From assembly GCA_963794605.1 (NCBI GenBank), contig CAWCEN010000003.1:372001-436000 (forward strand): a DNA stretch of 64,000 nt, given 5' to 3'. Positions 49,365 to 58,334 of the stretch are shown here, in pieces; within the stretch, counting starts at the first letter, position 1, and each line of letters begins with the position of its first letter. This DNA is from VAXT01 sp963794605. Lineage in GTDB: Bacteria > Actinomycetota > Thermoleophilia > Gaiellales > Gaiellaceae. The notes beneath the pieces were generated by a model. The model was not told the DNA's origin and made no database searches. It worked only from the letters and a program-made list of their open reading frames with translations. The position numbers and the translations under genes were made by a program.

Positions 49365-50522
49365 TTAGAGGTAGCCAAGCGGGTCGGCCGCTGACCCGTT
49401 GATGCGCACCTCGAAGTGCAGATGCGGGCCGAAGCAGTGGCCGGTGCAGCCCACGTAGCCGATGACCTGGCCCTGCGAGACGCTCTGTCCGCCGCCGACG
49501 GCGATGCTCGACTGGTGCCCGTACGCGGTCGCCATGCCGCCACCGTGGTCGATGATCACGAAGTTCCCGTAGCCGCTCATCCACCCCGAGAAGATGACCG
49601 TTCCGCTCGCGGCCGCATGGATCGGCGTCCCGTACCCGACAGCGATGTCGATGCCCTCGTGCATGCGGCCCCAGCGCATCCCGAAACCGCTGACGACCGG
49701 GCCGCTGACCGGCCAGATCAGCCCGCTCGACGACGGCGACGAGTCGTAGCTCGATGAGCCCGCAGCCTGGATCTGGGCCGACACTTGGCGGCTCGCCGCC
49801 TGCAGGCCGGCCACCTCGTGCAGGAACTCGGCCTTGCTCTGCTGCACGGACGCGAGCCTGGATTTCTTGCGCCCGTGGACTTCAGCGAGGCCCTTCTCGC
49901 TGATCAGCAGGCGCTGCTTCTCGGCGCGGACCTCGGCTGTCCGAACCGCGATCGTGCGCGTCACGGTCTCGACCTTCTTCTTCGTGACCTTCGTCTTCTC
50001 GCGCACCGAGTGCCAGCGATCCTTCGCGCCCCGCACCTGCGTCGAGATGACGGCGTCCTGTGACCCGATGTCGCGCACGTAGTCGACCTGCTCCAGGAAA
50101 TCGCTGAGGCTGCTGGACGACATGAGCACGTCGAGGGTCGACGGCTCCTCCGACTCGTACATCTCGATCAGACGCGCGTTCAGCCTGTCGACCGAGACGT
50201 TGTACTCGTGCGAGAAGAAGTCGAGCTGCGCCGTCTGAAAGCGGTAGAGCTCCCTGATCCTGTGCAGACGCACCAGCTGAAGGTCGAGGTCGTGCTGGAG
50301 CGCATCGAGCTTCGTCGAGACGCCGCCGACCTGCCTCTCGAGCGTGCGGATCCGGCTCTCGATCGAGCCGATGTCCGACTGCAGCCGCGATTCCTGTACC
50401 TGGGCCTCGGCGATCTTCGCCTGGAGCGACTGGATCCTGTCGGCCCGCGCCGGTCTCCCGGTCGACGCCGCCGTCACGACCATCAGGCAGACGAGGGAGA
50501 AGAGGAGGACGCGACGGGGCAT
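49365..50522 (-). CDS. M23 family murein hydrolase with coiled-coil domain (EnvC-like)
   Basis: The 385-residue protein has a signal peptide (LLFSLVCLMVVTAASTGRPA), a long coiled coil (about 25-230, IQSLQAKIAEAQVQESRLQS region and KTKVTKKKVETVTR) and a C-terminal LytM/M23 peptidase domain (about 265-385) with zinc ligands HEGIDIAVG and HLHFEV. It cleaves or regulates cleavage of peptidoglycan crosslinks, as EnvC does in division. It is extracytoplasmic. The 160-bp upstream region holds a long hairpin (50608-50634). Confidence 0.92.
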   Translation of the reverse strand: MPRRVLLFSLVCLMVVTAASTGRPARADRIQSLQAKIAEAQVQESRLQSDIGSIESRIRTLERQVGGVSTKLDALQHDLDLQLVRLHRIRELYRFQTAQLDFFSHEYNVSVDRLNARLIEMYESEEPSTLDVLMSSSSLSDFLEQVDYVRDIGSQDAVISTQVRGAKDRWHSVREKTKVTKKKVETVTRTIAVRTAEVRAEKQRLLISEKGLAEVHGRKKSRLASVQQSKAEFLHEVAGLQAASRQVSAQIQAAGSSSYDSSPSSSGLIWPVSGPVVSGFGMRWGRMHEGIDIAVGYGTPIHAAASGTVIFSGWMSGYGNFVIIDHGGGMATAYGHQSSIAVGGGQSVSQGQVIGYVGCTGHCFGPHLHFEVRINGSAADPLGYL

Positions 50523-50607
50523 CGTGAAGACCTTCGTGACAGGGCAAAACGTCCCTGCCCGGATGCAAAAGTCGCTGGATTTTAGCGGGTTCTGCGGACG
50601 GTTCCTA

Positions 50608-50634
50608 TTTCTGCGCGCTACGGGCGCGCAGAAA
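50608..50634. terminator. Terminator-like hairpin, 11-bp stem
   Basis: TTTCTGCGCGC-TACGG-GCGCGCAGAAA is a perfect 11-bp stem with a 5-base loop. It lies in the gap between the zinc-ribbon gene ending at 50683 and the start of the M23 gene. The stem itself begins and ends with T/A runs, which on the minus strand follow the zinc-ribbon gene. The rest of the gap contains a second stem (GGGCA/TGCCC, 50543-50561). Confidence 0.5.
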
Positions 50635-50682
50635 GAGCCAGCGCCAAAAGGCGCGAGCCCGCGCGCGAGTTCACGCCGAGCT

Positions 50683-51477
50683 TTACTCCGGGCGCTGCTG
50701 CGGGCTCGGCTCCGGGACTTGCGCCGGCTCCGGCGGCTGGCCCTCGTCCCGCTGCGGGAACGGCTCGGGGACGGTCGCCGGCTCGGGCGTCTCGTCCGGC
50801 CGCTCGCTCGCCACGACCTTGGTCGGCTGCGCCTCGAGCTTCGCTTTTCCGACGCGCTCCTGTGCGTTGATCGTCACCTTCGCCATCTGCGTCTCCTTTG
50901 CCGTGAGCTCGTCGTCGATCTCCTTCATTTGCTGCTTGAGCTCCTTCGTCGCAGTCGTGTTCCTGGCGTACACGGCCTCGCCGAGCTCACGCGCCCGCTC
51001 GCTGCGTTGACGCGCGAGCCCGCTCGCATCGCGCCGAAGTCGCGCGAGCTCGATTCGGGCGCCTCCGTGCGCCGCGATCGTCTCCTTCGCGACCCCGGCC
51101 CTTGTGCGCACCGTCGAGAAGGCCCGCGTCGCATGCCCCTGTTCGCCGGGGCTCTGCCGCTTGGCGGAGGTGTAGCCGGTGACCAGGAAGAGGGACACGC
51201 CGAGCGCGATCAGGCCCCACGGCCAGAGACCGGTCGCGAAGAGCGCGATCGCAGCGATCAGTCCCGCGACGCCGAGCACGAGCAGGACGCCCGCCGGAGG
51301 AACGCCGAAGTAACGACGCTCCGAGACGTGCGGCTCCACCGGCGTCGGGCCGTCCTCGGTCGGCGGGACCTCCTGGACGATCGTGTCCCCGGACGCGACC
51401 GCAGTCCCGCACTGGGGGCAGAACTTGCTCTTCGCGGGCAACTTCGCTCCGCACGCCTGGCACCTAGCTCTACGCAT
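50683..51477 (-). CDS. Zinc-ribbon membrane protein with coiled-coil tail
   Basis: The 264-residue protein starts with a zinc ribbon (CQACGAKLPAKSKFCPQCGT), has two close membrane helices (about 60-100), and a basic helical coiled-coil region followed by a Pro/Glu-rich tail. It resembles the zinc-ribbon proteins at 30.8-32 kb in layout, suggesting a family of such scaffolds in this organism. It overlaps the ccmH/I-like stop by 8 bp, so it is expressed from the cytochrome maturation operon, though its role there is unknown. Confidence 0.78.
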   Translation of the reverse strand: MRRARCQACGAKLPAKSKFCPQCGTAVASGDTIVQEVPPTEDGPTPVEPHVSERRYFGVPPAGVLLVLGVAGLIAAIALFATGLWPWGLIALGVSLFLVTGYTSAKRQSPGEQGHATRAFSTVRTRAGVAKETIAAHGGARIELARLRRDASGLARQRSERARELGEAVYARNTTATKELKQQMKEIDDELTAKETQMAKVTINAQERVGKAKLEAQPTKVVASERPDETPEPATVPEPFPQRDEGQPPEPAQVPEPSPQQRPE

Positions 51478-51844
51478 CGGCCACTTTCGGGGGAACCTCC
51501 CGTTTCCCCCGAACCCCCTCCCCCGGTCCGCTGTCGCGGACCGACGGCTGCGCCGTCGGCTCGAGCGCCCGCAGCGCCTCTGCGACTCGCACGCGCAGCG
51601 GGCCGATCAACTCGCGGTAATCCACGTCCGAGATCTTGCCGGTGCGGTGATCGAACTCGAGCTCCTTGAGCGCAGCCAGGGCGCGGTCGCGCTCCTCGGC
51701 GAGCTCCAACGCGCGCTTCTCGAGTGCTCCGGGCTCGTCGAGCCGGTCCTCGGCCGGATCCGGCTCACGCAGGAACGGGAGAGCGACGAACAGTGCGCAA
51801 GCGCAGGCGAGCACGGCCCCGATCGCAAGCGCGGCCGCCGTCAT
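51470..51844 (-). CDS. Small cytochrome c biogenesis protein (CcmH/CcmI N-domain-like)
   Basis: The 124-residue product has an N-terminal membrane helix (AALAIGAVLACACALFVALP) and a cytoplasmic or periplasmic coiled region ELAEERDRALAALKELEFDH followed by DYRELIGPLRVRVAEALRAL, matching the N-terminal domain of CcmI/CcmH-type proteins found downstream of ccmF. The ATG overlaps the ccmF stop (ATGA). The last 22 residues (about SVRDSGPGEGVRGKREVPPK) are encoded by repeat copy C2 and have no family counterpart, an insertion that extended the gene. Confidence 0.75.
   Translation of the reverse strand: MTAAALAIGAVLACACALFVALPFLREPDPAEDRLDEPGALEKRALELAEERDRALAALKELEFDHRTGKISDVDYRELIGPLRVRVAEALRALEPTAQPSVRDSGPGEGVRGKREVPPKVADA
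51489..51559 (+). repeat. Dispersed hairpin repeat, copy C2 (inside a coding end)
   Basis: It matches 21563-21624 and, in its core GGGGGAACC...TTCCCCCG, the A-type repeats. It contains the hairpins GTCCGC-TGTC-GCGGAC and CCGACGGC-TGC-GCCGTCGG (51541-51559), the latter perfect. On the other strand it forms the 3' end of the ccmH/I-like gene. Confidence 0.65.
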
Positions 51845-53835
51845 GCCCGCGCGTACGCCCGCAGCTCGCGGTAGCGATCCGCGAGCCGCCGCTGCTCGAC
51901 CGCGCTCGGCCACAGCGCGACCAGCGAGCCGATCAGGAAAACGAGGCCGGCCAGCCAGATCAAGTTGACGAGCGGCTTGACGAGGATCTTGAACGCGATC
52001 GTTCCGTTCGGGTTGATCTGGTCGGTGATCACGAACAGGTCCTCGCCGGTCAGGTAGTCGGTGCGGATCCCGACCTCGTTCGAGGTCTGCTGCTCCGCCG
52101 GGTACGAGTTCTTCCCCGCTTCGAGCGTGCCGACGCGGTTCCCGTCCTTGCGCACGTCGAGCAGCGCGCGGAATTCGCTGGCGTTCGCGCCCTGCCGCCG
52201 CACGAGCTCCTTGTACGTCACGCCGTAATGGCCGATCGCCATCGACTCGCCGGGCGACAGCGTCTGCTCGCCGACCTTGTCGTAGGCGCTCGAGCCGGCG
52301 ACCCCGATCGCGAGCAGCACGATCGCCGCGTGGACGATGTAGCCGCCGTAGCGGCGCCGGTTGCGCGCGACGAGCTCCGAGAACGCGGCGAGCCACGGGC
52401 CGCCCGTGAGCGCGTGGCGCGCCCGTGTCCCGCGGACGAACTCGTAGCCGATCGAGGCGAGGACGAAGGCGGAGAACGTGTAGGCGAGGAGGCCGATCCA
52501 GGACGACCCCGCCCCGAGCAGGAGCAGGACGATTCCCACCGCGAGCGCAATTCCGGCCGGCCAGGCGAAGCTCCGCCCGAGCGACCGCAGCGAGGCGCGT
52601 CGCCACGCGACCAGCGGCCCGATCCCCATCAGCAGGAGCAGCGGCAGCCCGAAGATGCGCAGAAAGAAGTTGTAGTAGGGGCTGCTGACCGTGATCTGCT
52701 CTCCGCGGACGGCCTCGGACAGGATCGGGAAGATCACGCCCCAGAGGATCGTCAGGCACAGCGCCACGAGCAGCAGGTTGTTGTAGAGGAACGTCGCCTC
52801 GCGCGAGACGAGCGACTCCAACCGGGTCTTCGAGCGCAGCAGCGGCAGCCGGTTGAGGATGAGCGCGAGCGAGCCGATCGCGATCAGGCAGATGAAGCCG
52901 AGGAACCACGCCCCGAGCGGGCTCTGCGTGAACGAGTGGATCGAGCTCACCACTCCGGATCGCGTCAGGAACGTCCCGAAGAGCGCGAGACAGAAGGCGA
53001 GCGCGACGAGCAGCACGTTCCACACCTTCAACATGCCACGCTTCTCCTGGATCATCACCGAGTGCAGGAACGCCGTCGCGGCGAGCCACGGCATCAGCGC
53101 TGCGTTCTCGACCGGGTCCCACGCGTAGTAGCCGCCCCACCCCACTTCGACGTACGCCCAGTGTGCCCCGAGCAGCTGTCCGATCCCGAGCGCCGTCCAG
53201 GCGACGAGCGTCCAGCGGCGCGTCGCGACGATCCACAGCTCGTCGGCGCGCCTGGCGAGCAGCGCGCCCATTGCGAACGCGAACGGGATCGTCAGCCCGA
53301 CGTAGCCGAGATAGAGGAACGGCGGGTGGATCATCATGTACGGGTTCTGGAGGCTCGGGTTGAGCCCGGCCCCGTCGGCGGGCGCGGCCTGGGTGGCGAA
53401 CGGGCTCGAGACCGCAACGAGCATGAACGCGAAGAAGGTCGCCACGAGACCGAGCACCGGGACGACCCATGCGATGAGATCGCCGGCCGTTCGCCGGGCG
53501 AACACGATCGCAGCCGCGGACAGGCCCGTGAGCACGAGCAGCCAGAGCAGCAGCGAGCCCTCCTGGCCGCCCCAGAAGGCCGAGATCGTGTACGGCGTCG
53601 GCAGCCGGCGGCTCGTGTGCTCCGCGACGTACCTGAACGAGAAGTCGTTCCTGAGCAGCGCCGCGAGGAGCACGATCGAAGCGACGACCGTCGCTGCGAA
53701 GGCCGCGAAGAGCGCGTTCTGGGCTGACCGGGCGAGCCGCCGCCTGCGCGTCGCCGCCGCGTAGCCGCCGGCAACGAGCGCGTAGAGCGCCAGGCCGAGG
53801 CAGAGCACGAGTGCCGCGCGCCCGAGCTCGGGCAT
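51841..53835 (-). CDS. ccmF: Heme lyase CcmF
   Basis: CcmF joins heme from holo-CcmE to apocytochrome c. The 664-residue membrane protein has about 15 helices, the WWD-type heme-handling motif WGGYYAWDPVENA, and conserved histidines in YMMIHPPFLYLGYVG and TFLTRSGVVSSIHSF. Length is normal. The ATG overlaps the ccmE stop by one base and its stop overlaps the next gene, so ccmE-ccmF-ccmH/I-zinc-ribbon is one operon. No ccmG or ABC genes are in view. Confidence 0.95.
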   Translation of the reverse strand: MPELGRAALVLCLGLALYALVAGGYAAATRRRRLARSAQNALFAAFAATVVASIVLLAALLRNDFSFRYVAEHTSRRLPTPYTISAFWGGQEGSLLLWLLVLTGLSAAAIVFARRTAGDLIAWVVPVLGLVATFFAFMLVAVSSPFATQAAPADGAGLNPSLQNPYMMIHPPFLYLGYVGLTIPFAFAMGALLARRADELWIVATRRWTLVAWTALGIGQLLGAHWAYVEVGWGGYYAWDPVENAALMPWLAATAFLHSVMIQEKRGMLKVWNVLLVALAFCLALFGTFLTRSGVVSSIHSFTQSPLGAWFLGFICLIAIGSLALILNRLPLLRSKTRLESLVSREATFLYNNLLLVALCLTILWGVIFPILSEAVRGEQITVSSPYYNFFLRIFGLPLLLLMGIGPLVAWRRASLRSLGRSFAWPAGIALAVGIVLLLLGAGSSWIGLLAYTFSAFVLASIGYEFVRGTRARHALTGGPWLAAFSELVARNRRRYGGYIVHAAIVLLAIGVAGSSAYDKVGEQTLSPGESMAIGHYGVTYKELVRRQGANASEFRALLDVRKDGNRVGTLEAGKNSYPAEQQTSNEVGIRTDYLTGEDLFVITDQINPNGTIAFKILVKPLVNLIWLAGLVFLIGSLVALWPSAVEQRRLADRYRELRAYARA

Positions 53836-54230
53836 TACGTGCTCTTCTTAGTCGTGTACTTCGAGGGGCACTTCGTGCGGAGCGAATCCTTCTTGGCCAC
53901 GAAGACGCCGTTCTGCAGCTCGCCTTCGACCCGCACCTCGCGCCCGACCCTGAACAGGTCCGGCACCGAGCCCGTGTAGACGACCGGGACGCTGGTTGCG
54001 CCCGAGACGTCGCGGATGCGGAACCGCAGGCCGTCCGAGTGCGCGTCTCCGGCCGGCGATCCGGTCACCTTGCCGACGAGCGCGACCTTGCCCTCCCGCC
54101 CATGCAGCTGGCTCGGCTGGATCGACGGCGTGCCGCCTGCAACCGACACGTAGAGCAGGAAGATCGCGAGCACAGCGGCGACCGAGAGCGCGATGACGAG
54201 GCGAACCGGGCTTGGACGAGCCACGGCCAA
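53835..54230 (-). CDS. ccmE: Heme chaperone CcmE, CxxxY variant
   Basis: The 131-residue protein has the CcmE membrane anchor (about 9-30) and an OB-fold (GREGKVALVGKVTGSPAGD, VPVVYTGSVPDLFRVGREVR). The usual heme-binding His of HxxxY is replaced by Cys121 in CPSKY, giving the CxxxY type known from archaea and some Desulfovibrio. In those systems heme attaches at the Cys. It starts the ccm operon. Confidence 0.9.
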   Translation of the reverse strand: MAVARPSPVRLVIALSVAAVLAIFLLYVSVAGGTPSIQPSQLHGREGKVALVGKVTGSPAGDAHSDGLRFRIRDVSGATSVPVVYTGSVPDLFRVGREVRVEGELQNGVFVAKKDSLRTKCPSKYTTKKST

Positions 54231-54248
54231 AGTCTAGCCCCGGGGCAG

Positions 54249-54273
54249 AAAAATCCCTGCGTCTAAGCGACGC
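54249..54273 (-). terminator. Intrinsic terminator-like hairpin with T run
   Basis: On the minus strand GCGTC-GCTTA-GACGC (54273-54259) is followed 5 nt later by TTTTT (54253-54249). It lies just after the stop of the 78-residue protein and before ccmE. It is one of few hairpins here with a T run. Confidence 0.5.
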
Positions 54274-54274
54274 G

Positions 54275-54511
54275 TCAGGCAGGCGTCTGCTGGCGCCGAC
54301 CTGGGATGCGGTAGCCGTGGTCCTCGCACAGGCTTCCGGGTGCATCTTCGGTGAGCGCGTCACAGTACCCCTTGCCGTACGCCGCACGCATGAACGCGGC
54401 GACGACGTCGAGATTCCAGTCCTCGACGTCGGCGGCCTCCCGCCAGAGGTCGGCGAGGCGGAGGTCGATGTCGAGCTCCAGGAGGTCGATTCGGGTTGGG
54501 CTCTTGGCCAT
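54275..54511 (-). CDS. Small conserved-looking protein of unknown function
   Basis: The 78-residue product begins MAKSPTRIDLLELDIDLRLA and continues as an acidic helical region (WREAADVEDWNLDVVAAFMR) and a short tail with two cysteines (CDALTEDAPGSLCEDHGYR). It has no signal peptide or membrane segment. I recognise no function. Start and stop fit between ccmE and the endonuclease gene, and a terminator-like hairpin follows. Confidence 0.6.
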   Translation of the reverse strand: MAKSPTRIDLLELDIDLRLADLWREAADVEDWNLDVVAAFMRAAYGKGYCDALTEDAPGSLCEDHGYRIPGRRQQTPA

Positions 54512-54564
54512 GGCAAAATCGTAGGACCCCGGTCGGACGGCAAGGCTGAGTTACGTTGCAACCC

Positions 54565-55458
54565 GTGGGAACGCTTCGCTACGGGCCGGCACGCGTGTTG
54601 TCGCGGAAGTCGCCGGAAGAGGCCATCGAGCTGCTCCGGGAGCGCGGGTACACCGCGAACGAGATCGACTTCGAGTCCGGGTTCTGGATGGACTACCCGT
54701 GGGCGGAGGAGTTCGGGAAGCTCGCGCGGAAGCGGCGGATCGCGCTCTCCGTGCACGCACCGATCGCAGGGTTCATGGGCCACGTCGAACGCGACCGCAA
54801 GCACGGCATGGCGACCGGGATGCTCGACCACTCGGCCGGGATCGCGAAGGTCGCCGGCGCCGAGCCGGTCGTCTTCCATCCCGGGTTCCTGCTCGGCCGG
54901 ACACGCAAGCAGACGGTCGCGTCCGTCGTCTCGCAGCTCGCGGACTTCCGCAAGCGCATCGAGACGAAGGACCGCGGCGTCGCGTTCGGCGTCGAGATCA
55001 TGGGCCGCGTCAACGACTTCGGCAGCCTCGACGACATCCTTGCCATCTCGTCACGGCTCGGCTGGGTGCGCCCGGTGATCGACTTCGCGCACCTGCACGC
55101 GACCAGCGACGGCGCGTTCACGACCGTGAAGGCGTTCCACGACGTGCTCGCCGCGGCCAACCGCGTCCTCCCCCGCGCCGCGCCGTTCCACATCCACTTC
55201 TCGGACATCGCGTACGCGAACCGGAACGAGACGAAGCACCTGCCCTACGGCGAGGGCACGCTGCGGGTGGCGCCGCTCGGCAAAGCGCTGGCCCGCTTTC
55301 CCCGCCCCGCGACCGTGATCAGCGAGGCGCCGGGCGAGGAGTCACATCAGGCGATTCGCGCGGAGCTGTTTGCGGCGGCCGGCAAGAGCTCGCCGAGACG
55401 CTCCTCGAGCCGCTCCGCTTCGTCGTCCCGCTCGCGCTCGCGCAGGAACCGGGCGTAG
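54565..55458 (+). CDS. Endonuclease IV-like (AP endonuclease family 2) protein
   Basis: The product (297 residues from the GTG at 54565) is a TIM barrel of the AP endonuclease family 2 with probable zinc ligands in SVHAPIAGFMGHVE, VVFHPGFLLGR, FGVEIMGRVND, PVIDFAHLHA and HIHFSD, plus ISEAPGE at the last strand. It would cleave abasic DNA, though sugar isomerases share the fold. A TTG at 54556 is also possible. The final 37 codons, Ser/Arg-rich, are antisense to the end of the cyclase-TPR gene (112-bp overlap), so an original stop was likely lost. Confidence 0.85.
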   Translation: MGTLRYGPARVLSRKSPEEAIELLRERGYTANEIDFESGFWMDYPWAEEFGKLARKRRIALSVHAPIAGFMGHVERDRKHGMATGMLDHSAGIAKVAGAEPVVFHPGFLLGRTRKQTVASVVSQLADFRKRIETKDRGVAFGVEIMGRVNDFGSLDDILAISSRLGWVRPVIDFAHLHATSDGAFTTVKAFHDVLAAANRVLPRAAPFHIHFSDIAYANRNETKHLPYGEGTLRVAPLGKALARFPRPATVISEAPGEESHQAIRAELFAAAGKSSPRRSSSRSASSSRSRSRRNRA

Positions 55459-58286
55459 GGGCCAAGCACCTCGTGCTCGATGTTGCGGAAATCCGTGTCG
55501 GCGACGGTGGCCAGCGCCTCCTTGAAGAGCACGTCGGCCTCCTCGTCGCGACCCTGCGCAGCCCGGACCTGTGCCAGGGACGAGGCCGTCGTCGCGCGTG
55601 AGGTCACGTCGAGCGGGCCGACCGTCTCGCGGGCCTCGCGGGCGAAGCGTTCGGCCTCCTCGATTCTCCCGCGAACGAGTAGCAGCTCGGCGAGGCCGCG
55701 CTGGCTCTCGCAGAGCGTCGCCCGGTCGCCGATTGGCTTCAAGAGGCGGATCGACTCGCGAAACCGCTTCTCCGCCTTGGCCAAGTCGCCGCGCTCCCAT
55801 GCAACCCAGGCGCCCTGGTTCTGCGCTCGCGCAACCGCCCAGACGGCGCCCGCTTCCGAGAAGAGACGCTCGGCTTCCGCGTATGCCTCCTCGGCCTGCT
55901 CGAGCTCGCCCTGAAGCAGGTAGATCTTCCCCCAGGACTGGTAGACCCGTCCCCGTGAGTTGATCGCCCCGCTCTCCTCGGCCAGCTCACGCGCGTGGGC
56001 CAGCTTCGCCCGCGCCGTGTCGACATCGAGCCGCGCGATGTACGTGTCCGCCCAGGTGAGGATGGCGACGCTCTCCAAGTCCTTTCGGCCTGCCGCCCGC
56101 GCTAGCTCGAGCTGCTCCACGACGTAGTGCTCCGCGTCGGCGAGGTCGCCGACCCAGTACGCCGCGTTCCATGCCACGCGTAGTGCATCGAAGCGCGCCG
56201 GAGGATCGTCTTTGATGAGGGCAAGCGCCTGCTCGGCCAGCTCTCGGGCACGGACGGGGTCGGCCTCCCGCATCAAGACCATGTCGGCGAGCGCGGTCAG
56301 CGCCTTTCCGACGAGGTTCTCGTCGCCGATGCGAACCGCCTCTGCACGTATTGCCTCCATCTCCCGCGCGACCGCCGGCAGGTCGTCGAGGCGCCACGCA
56401 GCCTTGGCCGCCAGGTAGCGGCGCTGGAGCGTCGGCTCCAGCTCGACCGAGCGCAGGAACAGGTGGCGCGCAGCCTTGTTCGCCTCGCGAGCGAGAGCGC
56501 GGCGTCCAGCCTCCTCGAGCGTGGCCGCCGCTTCCCGCGCCAGATCGGCCGGCGGCGCTCCGTCGAGCTCGGCCAGCAGGGACGCGGCGTGATCGAGGTG
56601 GTGAGCGCGGATCTCGAGCAGCTCGTCTCCCGCCCGCTCGCGCAGCCACTCGGCAAAGCCGGCGTGGTGCTTTGCGCGCGCGGACTTCGTCAGGCTCGCG
56701 TAGGCGACGTCCCGGATGAGCACGTGCTTGAAGCGGTAGGCGGTCTCGTTCTTGAGCGACGAGCGCGACTCACCGACGACAAGGTCGCGCAGCAGCAGGT
56801 CGTCGATCGCCTCGTCGATGCCCTCGCCTCCCGCGAGATATTCGATCGCGCCGGCCCAGAAGGTGCGCCCGATCACCGATGCGCGTTGGAGCACCGCCTT
56901 CGAGACGCCGTCCAGCCGGTCGATGCGGGCTGCAATCAACGCCTGCACCGTGTCCGGGATCTCCTGGGTGGCGCGCTCCTCGCCGCATTCGGCGACGTTC
57001 AGCATGACCTCTTCGAGGAAGAGTGGGTTGCCGCCGGTCTTGTCGAGCAACGTCCGCTTCGTCCCGGCGGAGATCGTCCCGTCCTCGGCCAGGGCCTCGA
57101 TCAGCGTCGCGCTGTCCGCCTCGCCGAGCGGCTCGAGCTCGACCGCCGTCGCGCGAACCCGCCCGCCGCCCCAGTCGGAGCGCACGTCGAGCAGCTCGGG
57201 GCGTGCGAGGCACATGATCATCAGCGACCCGTCACGGACCCACGAGGTCATGTGCTCGATCAGTTCGAGCAGCGGCTCTTCGGCCCAGTGGATGTCCTCG
57301 AAGACGAGGATCAGCGGCTGCGTCTGCGACATCAGCTGCGCCCATTCGCGCGCCGCCCATGAGATCTCCTGCTGGCTCCGCTCGCCGTGGACGGCCTCGA
57401 GCACACCGGTAGCGAGCCCGAGTAGATCGGCGACTGCCTCGGCGGGGCAGCACTCACGCAGCTTCTCGATCGCGACTTCGAGCGGGTCGTCGTCCGCGAT
57501 ATCGGCCGCGCCCTTGACCATCTCGGCAAGCGGCCAGTACGTGATGCTCTCGCCGTATGGCAGGCAGCGGCCTTTCAGCACCGTCGTGCCTTCGAGTGAG
57601 GCGAGGAACTCATTTGCGAGCCGGCTCTTCCCCACGCCCGGCTCGCCGTAGATCGTGACCAGGTGCGCGCTGCGGTCGCGCTGCGCTCGCGCAAACGTGT
57701 TCTCGAGCAGCTCGAGCTCATGGTCGCGGCCGACGAGCGGCGTCACCGTGACACGGGCCGGAGCCCTTCCGTCGGCGGCTGTAGCGGCCCAGGCCCAGAC
57801 CGGCTCGTCGCGGCCGCGCACCTGGACCGGGCCGACGTCGTCGACCTCGATCCGGCCGAGCGTGAGCCGGTGCGCCGCGGGGCCGAGCAGGATCTGGCCC
57901 GGTTCGGCGAGCTGTTGCAGGCGCGCGGCGATGTTGAGGGCCTCGCCGGTCGCGAAAGTGGAATCACCGGCGCCGGTCACGACCTCGCCTGCCTCGACGC
58001 CGATGCGCGCCTGGAGCTCTAGCTCGTCGACCGAAGCGAGGATCTCGAGTGCTGCGCGAATGGCGCGCTCCGAGTCGTCCTCGTGCGCCTGCGGGATGCC
58101 GAAGGCCGCCATCACGGCGTCGCCCGCGAACTTCTCGACCGTTCCGCCATAGCGCTCGATGCTGATCGAGACGCGGTCGAAGAACTGCGTCACGCGCCGG
58201 CGGACGATCTCAGGGTCGCTCGCAGAGACGAACGACGTCGAGTCGACGAGGTCGACGAACAGGACCGTGGCGATCTTTCGTTCCAT
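55347..58286 (-). CDS. Class III cyclase-AAA ATPase-TPR regulator
   Basis: The 979-residue protein has an N-terminal adenylate/guanylate cyclase domain (1-165) with an apparently complete active site: FVDLVDST, the Lys-containing KFAGDAVMAAFG and NIAARL. Next comes an AAA-type ATPase (about 185-460, Walker A GEPGVGKSRLANE, Walker B LILVFEDIHW) and a C-terminal half of TPR repeats. This architecture, without an obvious DNA-binding domain, is common in actinobacteria. It contrasts with the four array cyclases, which lack the Lys. Neighbours do not reveal its ligand. Confidence 0.92.
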   Translation of the reverse strand: MERKIATVLFVDLVDSTSFVSASDPEIVRRRVTQFFDRVSISIERYGGTVEKFAGDAVMAAFGIPQAHEDDSERAIRAALEILASVDELELQARIGVEAGEVVTGAGDSTFATGEALNIAARLQQLAEPGQILLGPAAHRLTLGRIEVDDVGPVQVRGRDEPVWAWAATAADGRAPARVTVTPLVGRDHELELLENTFARAQRDRSAHLVTIYGEPGVGKSRLANEFLASLEGTTVLKGRCLPYGESITYWPLAEMVKGAADIADDDPLEVAIEKLRECCPAEAVADLLGLATGVLEAVHGERSQQEISWAAREWAQLMSQTQPLILVFEDIHWAEEPLLELIEHMTSWVRDGSLMIMCLARPELLDVRSDWGGGRVRATAVELEPLGEADSATLIEALAEDGTISAGTKRTLLDKTGGNPLFLEEVMLNVAECGEERATQEIPDTVQALIAARIDRLDGVSKAVLQRASVIGRTFWAGAIEYLAGGEGIDEAIDDLLLRDLVVGESRSSLKNETAYRFKHVLIRDVAYASLTKSARAKHHAGFAEWLRERAGDELLEIRAHHLDHAASLLAELDGAPPADLAREAAATLEEAGRRALAREANKAARHLFLRSVELEPTLQRRYLAAKAAWRLDDLPAVAREMEAIRAEAVRIGDENLVGKALTALADMVLMREADPVRARELAEQALALIKDDPPARFDALRVAWNAAYWVGDLADAEHYVVEQLELARAAGRKDLESVAILTWADTYIARLDVDTARAKLAHARELAEESGAINSRGRVYQSWGKIYLLQGELEQAEEAYAEAERLFSEAGAVWAVARAQNQGAWVAWERGDLAKAEKRFRESIRLLKPIGDRATLCESQRGLAELLLVRGRIEEAERFAREARETVGPLDVTSRATTASSLAQVRAAQGRDEEADVLFKEALATVADTDFRNIEHEVLGPYARFLRERERDDEAERLEERLGELLPAAANSSARIA

Positions 58287-58334
58287 CAGGGTCTAAGTGT
58301 AAGAACGATCCGGACCGCGTTTACCATCCCGGCG

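Noticed and set aside
50523..50682. Cyclic-di-AMP riboswitch before the M23 peptidase
   Set aside because: Such riboswitches often precede wall hydrolases in actinobacteria, but the conserved core was not found; only simple hairpins are present.
51724..53727. 667-codon plus-strand open frame opposite ccmF
   Set aside because: Antisense shadow of ccmF; rich in Arg, Glu and Asp, with no recognisable motif.
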